This document shows positions 29,418-39,295 of a stretch of 64,000 nucleotides of DNA, in pieces. Each line of letters opens with the position of its first letter. Positions within the stretch are counted from its first letter, which is position 1. The DNA is from Aggregatibacter kilianii (GTDB lineage Bacteria; Pseudomonadota; Gammaproteobacteria; Enterobacterales; Pasteurellaceae). The DNA is taken from contig NZ_NRCJ01000014.1 in NCBI RefSeq assembly GCF_003129965.1, forward strand, positions 1 through 64,000, read 5' to 3'. Under the pieces are notes generated by a model. It was not told where the DNA came from. It saw nothing but the letters and a program-made list of their open reading frames with translations, and searched no databases. The position numbers and the translations under genes were made by a program.

Positions 29418-30884
29418 TTAGTGAAATAAATAATGACGGGCAACTTCCTGATCGGAAAAATGATGTTTGGTTTTGCCGATGATTTGGTAATCTTCGTGCC
29501 CTTTACCGGCAATTAAAATCACGTCATTTTCCACCGCACTTTTAATGGCGGTAGCAATGGCTTCTTCGCGCTGATGAATGACCTGCACGCGTTGCGGATT
29601 GGCAAAGCCTTTTAAAATATCCGCCATGATTTTCGTATGATCTTCGGTACGTGGGTTGTCATCGGTGGCAATCACGTTATTCGCCAACTGTTCGGCGATT
29701 TTCGCCATCAGCGGACGTTTACCGCTGTCGCGATCGCCGCCGCAACCGAAAATACACCAAAGCTTACCATGGCAATGCAAACGCGCCGCCTGCAAAGCTT
29801 TTTCCAACGCATCGGGGGTATGGGCGTAATCCACGATCACCGTCGGTTTCTGCGGCGCATGAATCATTTCCATACGTCCGCATACCCCGGTGAGTTGATG
29901 CACGCTGTTGACTAAATCGGATAACGGATAGCCAAGCTCCAACAAGGTTGCCGTCACCAATAACAAATTGCTGACGTTAAAAGCGCCGATAAGCGAACTT
30001 TGTAACTCCCCACAGCCCCATGAGGATTCAAATTTAATCTTCGCGCCTTTGTGATTAAAGACGACATCCACAGCTTTTAGCCATTTGGCGTGTTGCGGAA
30101 TAAAATTCGCGTTGGCACTGACGGCGACGGCACCCGGCATTTCCGCCAGCCATGCGGCTCCGACGGGGTCATCCGCATCAATAATTTGATGATGACTGTC
30201 CAACTCGGTAAACAAGCGTTTTTTCGCCGCCGCATAATTTTCCATGGTGTGATGGTAGTCCAAATGATCGCGGCTTAAATTGGTAAATACCGCTGCGCTG
30301 AAATGCACCGACTCTACGCGATGCTGCACCAACCCGTGCGAAGACACCTCAATGGCGGCAAAATCTGCGCCTTTTGCCACAAAATCTGCCAACGACGCTT
30401 GAATTTCCACTGCCGAGCCCGTTGTATTGGCAGCTTCTTTTACCTGCCCGAATAAGCCATTGCCAATGGTTCCCATCACCGCGCTGCGGTGTCCTAAAAG
30501 TTGCGTCCATTGTGCCAATAATTGCGCCGTCGTGGTTTTACCGTTGGTGCCGGTAATGCCGACTAAAGTTAAATGTTTAGAGGGATAGTGATAAAACATA
30601 TCCGCAAGGCGGGATAAATTTTCACTCAATTGATAAAAAGCAATGAGAGGAACCTGTTGCTCGTAACGAACTTGGAGATGTTCTGCCGCAGAATCGGCCT
30701 CAAAAATGACCGCACTTGCACCGTTTTGTAAGGCTTGCGGAATGTATTGGCGACCATCGGCTTGGTGCCCTTTAATAGCAATAAAAAGACAGCCGGCCTT
30801 TGCAGTACGGCTGTCTAATGTCATTTCGGTTAGGTTGATGTCTTCGGCAAGATCAATCCCTAAAAGTGCGGTTAATCGGTGCAT
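29418..30884 (-). CDS. murE: UDP-MurNAc-L-Ala-D-Glu--meso-diaminopimelate ligase MurE
   Basis: MurE adds the third residue of the stem peptide. Of its 488 residues, the ATP loop [15 protein letters not shown] lies near 108-122 and the specificity motif DNPRTED near 405 marks selection of meso-diaminopimelate rather than lysine, as expected for a Gram-negative. [13 protein letters not shown] and HTPDALEK are further family signatures. A USS in the N-terminal part (AAGTGCGGT near 30870) is used in coding frame. It lies 17 bases after ftsI. Confidence 0.97.
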   Translation of the reverse strand: MHRLTALLGIDLAEDINLTEMTLDSRTAKAGCLFIAIKGHQADGRQYIPQALQNGASAVIFEADSAAEHLQVRYEQQVPLIAFYQLSENLSRLADMFYHYPSKHLTLVGITGTNGKTTTAQLLAQWTQLLGHRSAVMGTIGNGLFGQVKEAANTTGSAVEIQASLADFVAKGADFAAIEVSSHGLVQHRVESVHFSAAVFTNLSRDHLDYHHTMENYAAAKKRLFTELDSHHQIIDADDPVGAAWLAEMPGAVAVSANANFIPQHAKWLKAVDVVFNHKGAKIKFESSWGCGELQSSLIGAFNVSNLLLVTATLLELGYPLSDLVNSVHQLTGVCGRMEMIHAPQKPTVIVDYAHTPDALEKALQAARLHCHGKLWCIFGCGGDRDSGKRPLMAKIAEQLANNVIATDDNPRTEDHTKIMADILKGFANPQRVQVIHQREEAIATAIKSAVENDVILIAGKGHEDYQIIGKTKHHFSDQEVARHYLFH

Positions 30885-30901
30885 TATTTTTTCTCATCAA
30901 G

Positions 30902-32734
30902 TTAGTTAACGCCACTCGCTTTTTTATCGCTTAAACGCACGGTACGTTTTGCCGTTTTTTCTTGATCCAAGCCATCCGGCGCAACGTTGTTGGTGCGTAA
31001 CGCATAACTCATAATGTTGGAGAATAACGGCGCAGATACCGCACCACCGTAGTATTGACCGGCTTTCGGATCGTTAATCAAAACCACCAACGCATAACGT
31101 GGATCGGAAATCGGCGCGATACCTGCGGTGTACGCCACATATTTATCCACATAACGACCGTTTTCCAATTTCTTCGCCGTACCGGTTTTCACACCCACGC
31201 GATAGCCGTCCACCATGGCGCGACCGTTTTTAATCGCCACTTTTTCCATCATATTCACCACTTCGCGGGTGACTTTTTCGGAGAATACGCGATTGCCCAC
31301 AACCGGCGGATCCACTTTGGTAATGGATAACGGACGATAAATCCCGAAGCTGCCCAAAGTTACGTAGGCGCGCGCAATTTGTAACGGCGTGGCGTTAATA
31401 CCATAACCATAAGCGACGTTAGCGCGTTCAATATCAGACCAACGGGCGCGGTGCGCATTTAACAAACCGGATTGTTCGCCGATTAAACCTAAATCGGTAG
31501 CTTTACCCAACCCTGCGTTTTGATAAGTTTCCATCAACGCATTCGGCGGCATACGCAATGCCAAACGGCTCACCCCGCGGTTACTGGAATGTTCCAAAAT
31601 ACCGTCCAAGGTTAATTTATCACGCGGCGCAACATCTCTCACTTCATGTCCGTTTAACACCAACGGACCGGTATTAATCACTTCGTCACGACGTACCGCA
31701 CCACGTTGAAGTGCGGTCAAAACGACGAACGGTTTTACCGTAGAACCCGGCTCAAACGTATCGGTGATCGCGCGGTTACGCATCAATTCGGATTTCACAC
31801 CGGTACGGTTATTCGGGTTGTAAGACGGCGCATTAACCATCGCCAACACCTCACCGGTACGCACATCCACCAATACGGCAGTGCCAGATTCCGCTTTGTT
31901 TTCCGCCACCGCTTTCTTAATTTCGCGATACACCATAGATTGTAATTTTTCGTCAATACTTAAGGTCACGTCCTGGGCATCGTATTTCTTCACATCGGAA
32001 ATATTTTCCACGATGTTACCGAATTTATCCTTACGGTAAGTACGCAGGCCGGATTTGCCGATTAACATGGAATCAAAACTTTTTTCGATACCTTCGATAC
32101 CCGTGCCGTCAATGTTGGTATAACCGATTAAATGAGCGGTTTCTTCCACTCGCGGATAGAAACGGCGCGGTTCGGCTTTCAACACGATACCGGTGATTTT
32201 TAAATCTTTTACATAGCTTGCCAACGTCGGTGAAATTTGACGGGATAAATACACAAAACGGGATTTCGGATCTTTTTCTACCCGTTTGAGTAAATTGCTG
32301 TATGAAATGCCCAAGGCTTCCGCCAGTTTTTGCCAGCGTTCTTTATCTTTCAGGGAATTTTCATCGAAAATGAATTTCGGATCGGCGACCACGGAATACA
32401 TCGGCACGCTCACGGAAAGCAACTGACCGTTACGATCCAAAATCGAACCGCGCACGAACTGCACTTCCTGTTTGCGCAAGGAGCGTTTATCCGCTTCATC
32501 AATTAATGAATCGGCATTAACAATTTGAACATAAGCGGCTTGAGCGATAAGCGCAGTCAATCCCACCACAATTAAACTCAGTGCGGATAAATAACGACCT
32601 TTTAAAAAACTTCTTTCATACACCGGTTTCGGTTTATTAGGTTTTACCGAAGAACCGCTTTTAACGGAAGTTTTTGTCGTTTTCTTTGCTTTTAAAGGTT
32701 TTACCGATTTATTAAATTTCACCATTTTCATCAC
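30902..32734 (-). CDS. ftsI: peptidoglycan D,D-transpeptidase FtsI (PBP3)
   Basis: FtsI crosslinks septal peptidoglycan and is the target of beta-lactams such as aztreonam. The 610-residue protein has a basic cytoplasmic tail, one membrane segment (about 49-70), the pedestal domain, and the transpeptidase domain with all three active-site motifs: STVK in EPGSTVKPF (about 328-331), SSN in EHSSNRGVS (about 380-386) and KTG in [10 protein letters not shown] (about 512-520). The KTGTAKK region in H. influenzae is where substitutions alter ampicillin susceptibility; the residues here look standard. Confidence 0.97.
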   Translation of the reverse strand: MMKMVKFNKSVKPLKAKKTTKTSVKSGSSVKPNKPKPVYERSFLKGRYLSALSLIVVGLTALIAQAAYVQIVNADSLIDEADKRSLRKQEVQFVRGSILDRNGQLLSVSVPMYSVVADPKFIFDENSLKDKERWQKLAEALGISYSNLLKRVEKDPKSRFVYLSRQISPTLASYVKDLKITGIVLKAEPRRFYPRVEETAHLIGYTNIDGTGIEGIEKSFDSMLIGKSGLRTYRKDKFGNIVENISDVKKYDAQDVTLSIDEKLQSMVYREIKKAVAENKAESGTAVLVDVRTGEVLAMVNAPSYNPNNRTGVKSELMRNRAITDTFEPGSTVKPFVVLTALQRGAVRRDEVINTGPLVLNGHEVRDVAPRDKLTLDGILEHSSNRGVSRLALRMPPNALMETYQNAGLGKATDLGLIGEQSGLLNAHRARWSDIERANVAYGYGINATPLQIARAYVTLGSFGIYRPLSITKVDPPVVGNRVFSEKVTREVVNMMEKVAIKNGRAMVDGYRVGVKTGTAKKLENGRYVDKYVAYTAGIAPISDPRYALVVLINDPKAGQYYGGAVSAPLFSNIMSYALRTNNVAPDGLDQEKTAKRTVRLSDKKASGVN

Positions 32735-32742
32735 CTTCAGCT

Positions 32743-33060
32743 TTACTCAAGAATTACAACTTCTTGTTCGGGTGTTGCACGCTGCATGCCTAATTGTCTG
32801 GCAATCGCTTCAATTCGAGTGTTATCGCTTTGTGTCGCCTCTTCTAATTTTAAATTTAAAAATTCATTTTCTAATGCTTGGTGCTGAAGAACCAAGTCAC
32901 CTTTTTCCGCCACCAGACTGCGGGTCTGATGGGTAATCCAAACGGTGCCGAGAGCTGTTACCACAATCAACAATAACAAGATCAGCACAAACTTATTCGA
33001 CGTGAATAAGTCTTCCATAATAATGTCTTGTAGCGGGTATCTATCGTTATTTTCCAACAT
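32743..33060 (-). CDS. ftsL: cell division protein FtsL
   Basis: FtsL is a small bitopic divisome protein that forms a complex with FtsB and FtsQ and activates FtsW-FtsI. The 105-residue product has a cytoplasmic start, one membrane segment (about 25-45, [18 protein letters not shown]) and a periplasmic coiled-coil (about 50-90). A shorter start at the second Met ([10 protein letters not shown]) is possible. It overlaps rsmH by one base and ends eight bases before ftsI. Confidence 0.93.
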   Translation of the reverse strand: MLENNDRYPLQDIIMEDLFTSNKFVLILLLLIVVTALGTVWITHQTRSLVAEKGDLVLQHQALENEFLNLKLEEATQSDNTRIEAIARQLGMQRATPEQEVVILE

Positions 33061-34028
33061 CAGTTAATTCTCTCGGCTATGCGTAATACGGCGCTTCGGG
33101 CTCTCGGGTTTTGGGCGATTTCGGCATCACTCGGCATAATGGCTTTACCGATCACTTTTAACGTTTGATTGCGCTGAATTTGATCTTCGCGCAACGGAAG
33201 CCCTTTCGGAATCGCTTCCCCCTGACTTTGCTTGCGCATAAATTGTTTCACCATGCGATCTTCCAGCGAGTGGAAACTGATCACGGATAAACGACCTTGC
33301 GGTGCCAACACGCTTAATGCGGCTTGTAATACTTTTTCCAACTCATCCAACTCGGCATTGATATAAATGCGAATCGCCTGAAAACTACGGGTTGCCGGAT
33401 GTTTATGCTTATCTTTAAACGGCACAGCTTGCGTGATTAATTCGGCAAGTTGCGACGTTCGCGTTAAATATTCACCGCCATTTTGTACCGCACTTTTGTT
33501 GTAATCGACGATGGCTTTGGCGATGCGTTTAGCAAAACGCTCTTCACCGAAGGTTTTTAACACCCAAGCCAAATCCTGCTCGGAAACCTGTGCAAGCCAT
33601 TCGGCGGCGGATTGCCCTCTTGAGCTATCCATACGCATATCTAACGGACCGTCTTTCATAAAACTGAAACCGCGTTGTGCATCATCCAATTGTGGCGAAG
33701 ACACACCAAGGTCAAGCAAAATACCGTCAATTTTGCCGACTAAACCGAGTTTTTCACAAAGAGGTAAAATTTCCGAGAAAGCGCAATGTTCAATATGAAA
33801 ACGCGAATCCTGAATTTTTTTTGCTTCCGCGACGGCTTGCGGATCGCGATCGATCGCAATCAACTTGCCGTTAGCCGATAATTGGGAAAGGATTAAACGG
33901 GAATGACCGCCCCGACCAAAAGTACCATCGATATAAATGCCGTTTTCTTTCAATGCCAGACCATCTACGGTTTCATGCAATAAAACCGTCAAATGTTCAG
34001 CTGAAGAAAACGTATTTAACTGCGTCAT
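33060..34028 (-). CDS. rsmH: 16S rRNA (cytosine-1402-N4)-methyltransferase RsmH
   Basis: RsmH methylates N4 of C1402 in the decoding centre of 16S rRNA with S-adenosylmethionine. The 322-residue protein shows the SAM-binding start [16 protein letters not shown] (about 33-48), [20 protein letters not shown] (about 105-124), and the [14 protein letters not shown] motif near 255. It is the second gene of the dcw cluster, 109 bases after mraZ. Confidence 0.96.
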   Translation of the reverse strand: MTQLNTFSSAEHLTVLLHETVDGLALKENGIYIDGTFGRGGHSRLILSQLSANGKLIAIDRDPQAVAEAKKIQDSRFHIEHCAFSEILPLCEKLGLVGKIDGILLDLGVSSPQLDDAQRGFSFMKDGPLDMRMDSSRGQSAAEWLAQVSEQDLAWVLKTFGEERFAKRIAKAIVDYNKSAVQNGGEYLTRTSQLAELITQAVPFKDKHKHPATRSFQAIRIYINAELDELEKVLQAALSVLAPQGRLSVISFHSLEDRMVKQFMRKQSQGEAIPKGLPLREDQIQRNQTLKVIGKAIMPSDAEIAQNPRARSAVLRIAERIN

Positions 34029-34137
34029 AAGTCATTACCAATGGTACATAAAAAATTTCAATGTAAAAAAGAAGAAGATAGAGCGGCGTAACCGCCGCTT
34101 ATCTTTTGCTAGTGCCGCTGTTCTGTGAGTTTTCCTC

Positions 34138-34596
34138 TTATAATGACAGCGTTTTTAATTTTTCCGATAATGCGAAGGTATCCGTTGCACCTAATGCCAT
34201 GTCTTGTTCCACCTGGGCTTGCCATTCCGCGTCACTCCAGATTTCAAACTTATTCAATTGCCCCACCAACATAATGGATTTTTCTAATTTGGCATGTTGA
34301 CGCAATGGACCGCTGATTAAAATTCGACCTGCATTATCTAATTCACATTCTGTGGCATAACCTAACATTACCCGTTGAAGACTACGTTGTACGGGATCGA
34401 AGTTGGAGAGTTCAAGGAGTTTTTGTTCGATGATTTCCCATTCCTGTAACGGATAAAGCAATAAACAAGGCTGACGAATATCTACGGTACAAACCATTTG
34501 TCCTTGATTTTGTTCTAAAAGCTCGGCGCGATAGCGGGTCGGGATAGAAATTCTACCCTTCGCATCTAAATTAACCGCCGAAGCTCCACGAAACAT
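34138..34596 (-). CDS. mraZ: transcriptional regulator MraZ
   Basis: MraZ is a ring-forming DNA-binding protein that represses its own dcw promoter by binding repeats of the TGGG or GTGG kind ahead of mraZ. The 152-residue product has two SpoVT/AbrB-like domains, each with the DxxGRxxIP-type core ([15 protein letters not shown] at about 9-23 and [18 protein letters not shown] at about 88-105). It is the first gene of the cluster, and matching operator repeats lie just upstream (34646-34679). Confidence 0.96.
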   Translation of the reverse strand: MFRGASAVNLDAKGRISIPTRYRAELLEQNQGQMVCTVDIRQPCLLLYPLQEWEIIEQKLLELSNFDPVQRSLQRVMLGYATECELDNAGRILISGPLRQHAKLEKSIMLVGQLNKFEIWSDAEWQAQVEQDMALGATDTFALSEKLKTLSL

Positions 34597-34645
34597 GAAT
34601 TTATTCCTTTTTTCCGTTTAATTGGTCTGAATTTGGGATTTTCTT

Positions 34646-34717
34646 CCAAAATTCTCCACAAAAAACCACTTTCTACCACTTTTCGCTAAGTTTATTATTT
34701 GTTTGTACAAGTTGCAA
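34646..34717 (-). promoter_or_regulatory. dcw promoter with MraZ operator repeats
   Basis: On the minus strand a -35 TTGCAA (34712-34717), a 17-base spacer and a -10 TAAACT (34689-34694) are followed by four repeats on an exact 10-base period: GTGG at 34676-34679, 34666-34669 and 34656-34659, and TTGG at 34646-34649. MraZ operators in other bacteria are short G-rich repeats on the same 10-base period just ahead of mraZ. The position, downstream of the -10, fits autorepression. The promoter is inferred from sequence only. Confidence 0.75.
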
Positions 34718-34798
34718 GCTGTTTCAGGATCCTCTGTGTAAAGTTTTGTATTTTTTTATCGGATCGTCTAAGTAACAGAATGAAATTAAACGTATAAA

Positions 34799-34832
34799 AA
34801 AACACCCTGCCAATTTTCATTAGCAGGGTGTT
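34799..34832 (-). terminator. terminator between the cstA gene and mraZ
   Basis: AACACCCTGC and GCAGGGTGTT form a 10-bp stem with a 12-base loop, about 40 bases after the CstA-family stop on the minus strand, with T-rich sequence behind (TTTTTTTATACG). It insulates the dcw promoter from upstream transcription. Confidence 0.85.
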
Positions 34833-34868
34833 TTGGTTGCGTTTACCGCAAAAGTGCGGTCAAAATTT

Positions 34869-36467
34869 TTATTGTTTTGCGAGGTTATCCACTAACGCAT
34901 CAGGATCCGGCTCACCTGAACGTTTCACCAAGGCGAAGAATAAGACAACACATACAACCGTTGTAGCAAAGCCTAAATACACAGATAACTGATAATCTAA
35001 ACTAAAGCCGATTTTGTTGTAATACAAGTACGTGGCACAAACTGTGGTGATGAACCATGCAGGGATGGAAGCCACCCAGTGGAATTTATGGTAGCGGTAT
35101 AAATATGCCGCAGCCGTCCATAACATCACCATCGCAGTCATTTGGTTTGCCCAAGTGAAATAGCGCCATAATACGCTGAAGTCGATAGTGGAAACAAAGA
35201 AGCCTAATACGAACAACGGCACCGCAATCAACAAACGTTTAGAAAGTGAACGTTGATCAATGTGGAAGATTTCCGCTAATTGTAAACGTGCCGCACGGAA
35301 TGCCGTATCGCCGGAGGTGATTGGAAGCACCACTACGCCTAGTACCGCAAAAATACCGCCGATAAATCCAAGGAAGTGTAATGAGCTGTCATACACAACT
35401 TTAGACGGGGAACCTGCAGAAATCGCATCTTGTAATGCTTGTGGGTTTTCATAGAATGCCAAACCAACCATACACCAAATTAACGCAATGACACCTTCAG
35501 TGATCATCGCACCGTAGAAAATGAAACGACCTTCTTTTTCATTTTCTGCACAACGTGCCATTAATGGTGTTTGTGTTGCGTGGAAACCGGACAATGCACC
35601 ACAGGAAATGGTTAAGAATAATAATGGCCAAATCGGAACATCACCTTTCACTTGGAAGTTTTGAGTGAATTTATCCCAAGTTAAACCTTGACCATCTGCA
35701 TCGATCGTACGGAAGAATTCAATCGGATCGACCGCGCTGAAGTGTGCAGAAACCAAACCGTACACCATACCTACGGACATGAAGAGCAATAACGCACCGA
35801 AGATTGGATAAATACGACCGATAATTTTGTCGATTGGTAACAAGGTGGCAAGAATATAGTAGGCGAAAATAATCACTGTCCATACGGAAACAACCGTTGC
35901 TTTATCCATGCCCCAAACGGTTAAACCGCCGGACTCTACCGCCTGATGAACGGCCTCAACATCACCAAGTTGCAATGCCCCTTGAGAAGCGCCCATGACG
36001 TCCATAGTAATGGTCCCCATTAACTGTGCCGGGCTGGCTACGAATACCACACCGACCAATAAAAGAAGAACAAGGGCTAAAATATTAATGAAGACTTTAA
36101 CCGGGCGACCTAAGAATTTACCCGCCAAATACGGCATGGTTGCGCCGCCGTGGCGAATACTTAACATCCCACAGAAATAATCATGCACCGCACCGGCAAA
36201 AATACAACCGATAACAATCCACAACATTGCCACAGGTCCATATAGCGCACCAAGAATCGGACCGAAAATCGGACCGGTACCGGCAATGTTTAATAATTGA
36301 ATAAGCCAAATTTTGGTTTTGGACATTGGCATGTAATCCACGCCATCATTGAGTTGATACGCCGGCGTTTGACGTTTAGGGTTGATGACAAAAATCTTTT
36401 CGATAATTTTGCCATAAATCGCATAACCTAAAATCAACACCAAAACACAGAAGAAAAACCACAACAT
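34869..36467 (-). CDS. cstA: CstA family transporter (carbon starvation / pyruvate or peptide uptake)
   Basis: CstA-family proteins are inner-membrane transporters induced by cAMP-CRP when sugars run out; members have been linked to pyruvate and peptide uptake. The 532-residue protein has about 13-15 membrane segments and the family signature motifs PIFGPILGALYGP and CGALSGFHATQTPLMARC. It is shorter than E. coli CstA (about 700) and belongs to a compact form. An ideal CRP site lies upstream (36632-36653). The substrate cannot be read from sequence; the symbol is by family. Confidence 0.85.
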   Translation of the reverse strand: MLWFFFCVLVLILGYAIYGKIIEKIFVINPKRQTPAYQLNDGVDYMPMSKTKIWLIQLLNIAGTGPIFGPILGALYGPVAMLWIVIGCIFAGAVHDYFCGMLSIRHGGATMPYLAGKFLGRPVKVFINILALVLLLLVGVVFVASPAQLMGTITMDVMGASQGALQLGDVEAVHQAVESGGLTVWGMDKATVVSVWTVIIFAYYILATLLPIDKIIGRIYPIFGALLLFMSVGMVYGLVSAHFSAVDPIEFFRTIDADGQGLTWDKFTQNFQVKGDVPIWPLLFLTISCGALSGFHATQTPLMARCAENEKEGRFIFYGAMITEGVIALIWCMVGLAFYENPQALQDAISAGSPSKVVYDSSLHFLGFIGGIFAVLGVVVLPITSGDTAFRAARLQLAEIFHIDQRSLSKRLLIAVPLFVLGFFVSTIDFSVLWRYFTWANQMTAMVMLWTAAAYLYRYHKFHWVASIPAWFITTVCATYLYYNKIGFSLDYQLSVYLGFATTVVCVVLFFALVKRSGEPDPDALVDNLAKQ

Positions 36468-36631
36468 ATGAGAATCCTACAAAGAGAACAGTTAGTTTCA
36501 TGAGTCAAAAATAACCGGTTCGGGTTAATGTTTAAACGATTTACTCGAAACCGAGTAAAGCGGCGCTATTTTAGGTCTCTGTTACAATTAAGTAAACAAA
36601 CTATGATCCGTCGGTTCAAAATATCTTCACA

Positions 36632-36653
36632 AAATGTGATATTAATCACATTT
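36632..36653. promoter_or_regulatory. CRP-binding site upstream of the cstA gene
   Basis: AAATGTGATATTAATCACATTT contains both half sites TGTGA and TCACA with six bases between them, a perfect match to the CRP consensus and symmetric over 22 bases. It lies about 165 bases ahead of the cstA ATG and about 100 bases ahead of the divergent zinc-ribbon gene, so it could serve either or both. Confidence 0.85.
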
Positions 36654-36750
36654 TTAACCTGAACCCAAAGTGCGGTATAAATTTCTTGTGTTTTTAGCAA
36701 AAATCGCTACATTGTGCGCCTTATGCACATGAATCACGCAAGAGAAAATT

Positions 36751-36984
36751 ATGTTACATCGCTGCCCCGAATGCCGTAAAAAAATCAGTGAAAGCGCAGA
36801 AGCCTGCCCGAACTGCGGTTTTTCCTTTAAGCCGGAAAATCTTGGAGCCTATAAACAAAAGCTGGAAGAACGCCGATTACAGAATGAAGAAATTAATCGC
36901 AAAAGCGTTAAACTCCACCTCATTTGGGGCGCAATTTTCGCTTTAGTGTTGATTGTGGCGGGTTGGATAACCGATGGAAAATAA
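36751..36984 (+). CDS. small zinc-ribbon membrane protein
   Basis: The product is 77 residues. The N-terminus holds a four-cysteine zinc ribbon (C5-x2-C8 in CPECRKK, and C19-x2-C22 in CPNCGFS), followed by a charged helix (about 30-55) and a single C-terminal membrane segment (about 54-72, LIWGAIFALVLIVAGWI). Tail-anchored zinc-ribbon proteins of this form are common but mostly unstudied. It diverges from the cstA gene. A GAGAA ribosome site precedes the ATG, and a hairpin follows the stop. Confidence 0.8.
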   Translation: MLHRCPECRKKISESAEACPNCGFSFKPENLGAYKQKLEERRLQNEEINRKSVKLHLIWGAIFALVLIVAGWITDGK

Positions 36985-36988
36985 AAAA

Positions 36989-37012
36989 GGCACAAACCTG
37001 AATGTTTGCGCC
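36989..37012. terminator. terminator between the zinc-ribbon gene and the art binding-protein gene
   Basis: GGCACAAAC and GTTTGCGCC pair over nine positions with one mismatch and a six-base loop, preceded by an A-run for the minus-strand gene that ends at 37037. It lies between convergent stops. Confidence 0.7.
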
Positions 37013-37036
37013 ATCCCAAATGAACAAAAAAATCGA

Positions 37037-37756
37037 CTACTTCGTCATCCATTTATCATAAATTTTTTGATATTCACCATTGGCTTTAATTGTCGCCAAC
37101 CCTTTATTTAGGCTTTCCTGCAAGGCTTTGTTGGATTTATTCACAGCAATGCCTGTGCCGTTACCGAAATATTTCGGATTCACCACTTTTTCACCGACAA
37201 ATTGAATATCGGGTTCTTTTTTCATCATGTCCGCCAACAGCGCGGTATCGCTCAATACAATATCAACCCGTCCATTTTTCAGATCCAAAATGGCATCCTG
37301 CAAATTCACATAGGCTTTCGCGTCATATTGTTTGGTTTCCGCCAAAGTATATTGCTGAAAGGTAGAACCGTTTTGCACGCCGATATTTTTCGCCGTAGCC
37401 AAATCCCCCTTTCCTTTTAACGCCACGTAACTGGCGGAACTGTCGTAATAGGAATCAGTAAACAACACTTGTTTGGCACGCGCCTCGGTAATATCAATCG
37501 CCGACATTGCCGCATCAAAATGTTTGGCTTTCAGGCTTGGAATTAACGCATCAAAAGGCTGGGTTTTGAACTGACAAGTGGCTTGAATTTCTTTGCAAAT
37601 GGCTTGTGCAATATCAATATCAAATCCGACAAGCTCCCCTTTTTCATTGGTCAATTCAAAAGGCGGATAGCTAGGCTCCGTGCCGAAAGTTAAATTCTGT
37701 GCGTTCGCTGTGATTGTTGCGCCCATTAACAAGCTGCCGAGTAGTAAGGTTTTCAT
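37037..37756 (-). CDS. second arginine-type periplasmic binding protein (ArtJ/ArtI paralogue)
   Basis: This is a solute-binding protein for the arginine ABC transporter. Starting at MKTLLLGS (ATG at 37756), it has 239 residues, exactly the length of the artI product at 39296-40015, and the two are close paralogues ([30 protein letters not shown] and the ending [11 protein letters not shown]). The signal peptide ends at ANA-Q. The position after artM matches artJ in E. coli, where artPIQM is followed by a separately controlled binding-protein gene. The 186-base gap holds a terminator and an ArgR-like box, so this gene probably has its own arginine-controlled promoter. The longer frame to 37888 is rejected. 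Confidence 0.88.
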   Translation of the reverse strand: MKTLLLGSLLMGATITANAQNLTFGTEPSYPPFELTNEKGELVGFDIDIAQAICKEIQATCQFKTQPFDALIPSLKAKHFDAAMSAIDITEARAKQVLFTDSYYDSSASYVALKGKGDLATAKNIGVQNGSTFQQYTLAETKQYDAKAYVNLQDAILDLKNGRVDIVLSDTALLADMMKKEPDIQFVGEKVVNPKYFGNGTGIAVNKSNKALQESLNKGLATIKANGEYQKIYDKWMTK

Positions 37757-37850
37757 CGTAATGCGTCCTCTATCTGTGTGAATAATCTGGCGGATAACTT
37801 GATGTATTTTGCTTATGATTTGATCAACATGAAAAGATATTACTTTTATT

Positions 37851-37864
37851 TGCATATTTATGCA
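37851..37864. promoter_or_regulatory. ArgR-like box ahead of the second binding-protein gene
   Basis: TGCATATTTATGCA is a perfect 14-base palindrome that fits the ArgR half-site layout TGAAT-WWWW-ATTCA with one symmetric substitution per arm. ArgR boxes come in pairs about 21 bases apart, and a weaker partner (TGAAAAGATATTAC) begins at 37830. It sits about 95 bases upstream of the ATG. Confidence 0.55.
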
Positions 37865-37877
37865 ATATGAAAACATA

Positions 37878-37907
37878 AAAAATCCCAAAGGAATTTTGGG
37901 ATTTTAA
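37878..37907 (-). terminator. terminator after artM
   Basis: AAAATCCCAAA (37879-37889) and TTTGGGATTTT (37895-37905) form an 11-bp stem with a short loop and T-run. A USS follows the artM stop at about 37924. Confidence 0.88.
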
Positions 37908-37942
37908 AAAACACGATGAAAAACGACCGCACTTTTATAGTG

Positions 37943-38626
37943 CTACGCACCTTTCATATCCAATCGCTCAAAGGCAAGCACTTTGTTTTCCAGTTTACGC
38001 AACAGTAACGTCGCGATGCCGGTAATAATCAAATAAATGCCGCCTGCGATACCGTAAATGGTAAGCGCATCGTATTCCGTGCCGTAAAGCTGTCGGGCAT
38101 AGCCCATAATGTCCATGATAGTAATGGTGGATGCCAATGCGGTGCCCTTAAATACCAAAATGATTTCATTGGAATAGGAAGGCAACGCACGTTTTAAGGC
38201 ATACGGAATTAAAATTTTTAGTGTTTGTAAACGGCTCAATCCTAACGCGGCGCAGCTTTCCCATTGTCCTTTCGGAATGGCTTTGACCGCACCGTGAAAT
38301 AATTGAGTGGAATACGCCGCACTGTTTAATGCTAACGCTAACGCCGCACAAAACCAAGCGTTAGAAAGCACAGACCACAACGGGCCGTCCACAATCCACT
38401 GAAATTGTCCCGGACTGGAATAAATCAGAAAGAACTGCACCAATAAAGGCGTACCGGTGAATAAAGTAAGGTATAAATTGACCGCACTTTTTACCGCTTT
38501 ATTGCCAACGGAAAGCAACACCGTAAGCAATAACGCCAACACAAAGGCGATCGCCAATGAAACCACGGTTAATAACAAACTGGTGGGAATGCCCTGTGCA
38601 ATAACGCTTAAATATTCTTGAAACAT
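37943..38626 (-). CDS. artM: arginine ABC transporter permease ArtM
   Basis: ArtM is one of the two inner-membrane permeases of the arginine ABC importer. The 227-residue product has five hydrophobic segments and the coupling motif that contacts the ATPase (AVKAIPKGQWESCAALGLSR at about 113-132, the EAA loop). It follows artQ by two bases. In E. coli ArtM and ArtQ form a heterodimer; the same gene order here supports the assignment of M and Q. Confidence 0.92.
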   Translation of the reverse strand: MFQEYLSVIAQGIPTSLLLTVVSLAIAFVLALLLTVLLSVGNKAVKSAVNLYLTLFTGTPLLVQFFLIYSSPGQFQWIVDGPLWSVLSNAWFCAALALALNSAAYSTQLFHGAVKAIPKGQWESCAALGLSRLQTLKILIPYALKRALPSYSNEIILVFKGTALASTITIMDIMGYARQLYGTEYDALTIYGIAGGIYLIITGIATLLLRKLENKVLAFERLDMKGA

Positions 38627-38628
38627 GA

Positions 38629-39291
38629 TTACACTTCCCTTTCAAAGCGCGTAAAACGCAGTTCTAATTTACGGATGCCCACTTGACTCACTAAAGTCAC
38701 CAAGAGATAAATCAACGCCGCAATGCCGTACCAAGTGAAAGGCTGATGCGTATTGGTGTTAATTAACTGCGCCTGACGCATAATGTCATCCACGCCGATT
38801 AAAGAAATTAACGCCGTATCTTTCAGCAGCACCAACCATTGATTGCTCAATCCCGGCAGCGCGTGGCGCCACACTTGCGGCATAATGATATGAATGAAAG
38901 TATAACCTTTACTCAGCCCCAATGCCGCACCGGATTCCCACTGTCCTTTAGCAATTGCTTGAATCGCCCCGCGCAAGGTTTGCGAGGCATACGCGGCGAA
39001 AATTAAAGATAACGCAAACACGCCGCAACCGAACGCACCGAATTCAATGTACTCGCCGGTAATCAACTCAACAAGTTCGCTGGAACCAAAGTACACCAAT
39101 AACACAACCAGAATTTCCGGCAATCCACGTAACAAGGCAACAAACACCGCCATCGGTTTTCCCACAAAGCGATTCGCTTCCAGCATGGCAAATACCATGC
39201 CCAGAATAAGCCCCAGTACTAACGAGCAAACCGCAAGCCCTAACGTCATCAGGGCTGCGGTCAGCATTAAAGAAAAATAATCGGAAAACAT
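38629..39291 (-). CDS. artQ: arginine ABC transporter permease ArtQ
   Basis: ArtQ is the partner permease of ArtM. The 220-residue product has about five membrane segments, an N-terminal part with LGLAVCSLVLGLILGMVFA, and the EAA loop AIQAIAKGQWESGAALGLSK (about 111-130) that is nearly identical to that of ArtM. It lies four bases after artI and two before artM, in one operon. Confidence 0.92.
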   Translation of the reverse strand: MFSDYFSLMLTAALMTLGLAVCSLVLGLILGMVFAMLEANRFVGKPMAVFVALLRGLPEILVVLLVYFGSSELVELITGEYIEFGAFGCGVFALSLIFAAYASQTLRGAIQAIAKGQWESGAALGLSKGYTFIHIIMPQVWRHALPGLSNQWLVLLKDTALISLIGVDDIMRQAQLINTNTHQPFTWYGIAALIYLLVTLVSQVGIRKLELRFTRFEREV

Positions 39292-39295
39292 AAGA

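Noticed and set aside
37757-37888. 44-residue extension ahead of the second arginine-binding protein
   Set aside because: It would bury the signal peptide and overlap the artM terminator and the ArgR-like box.
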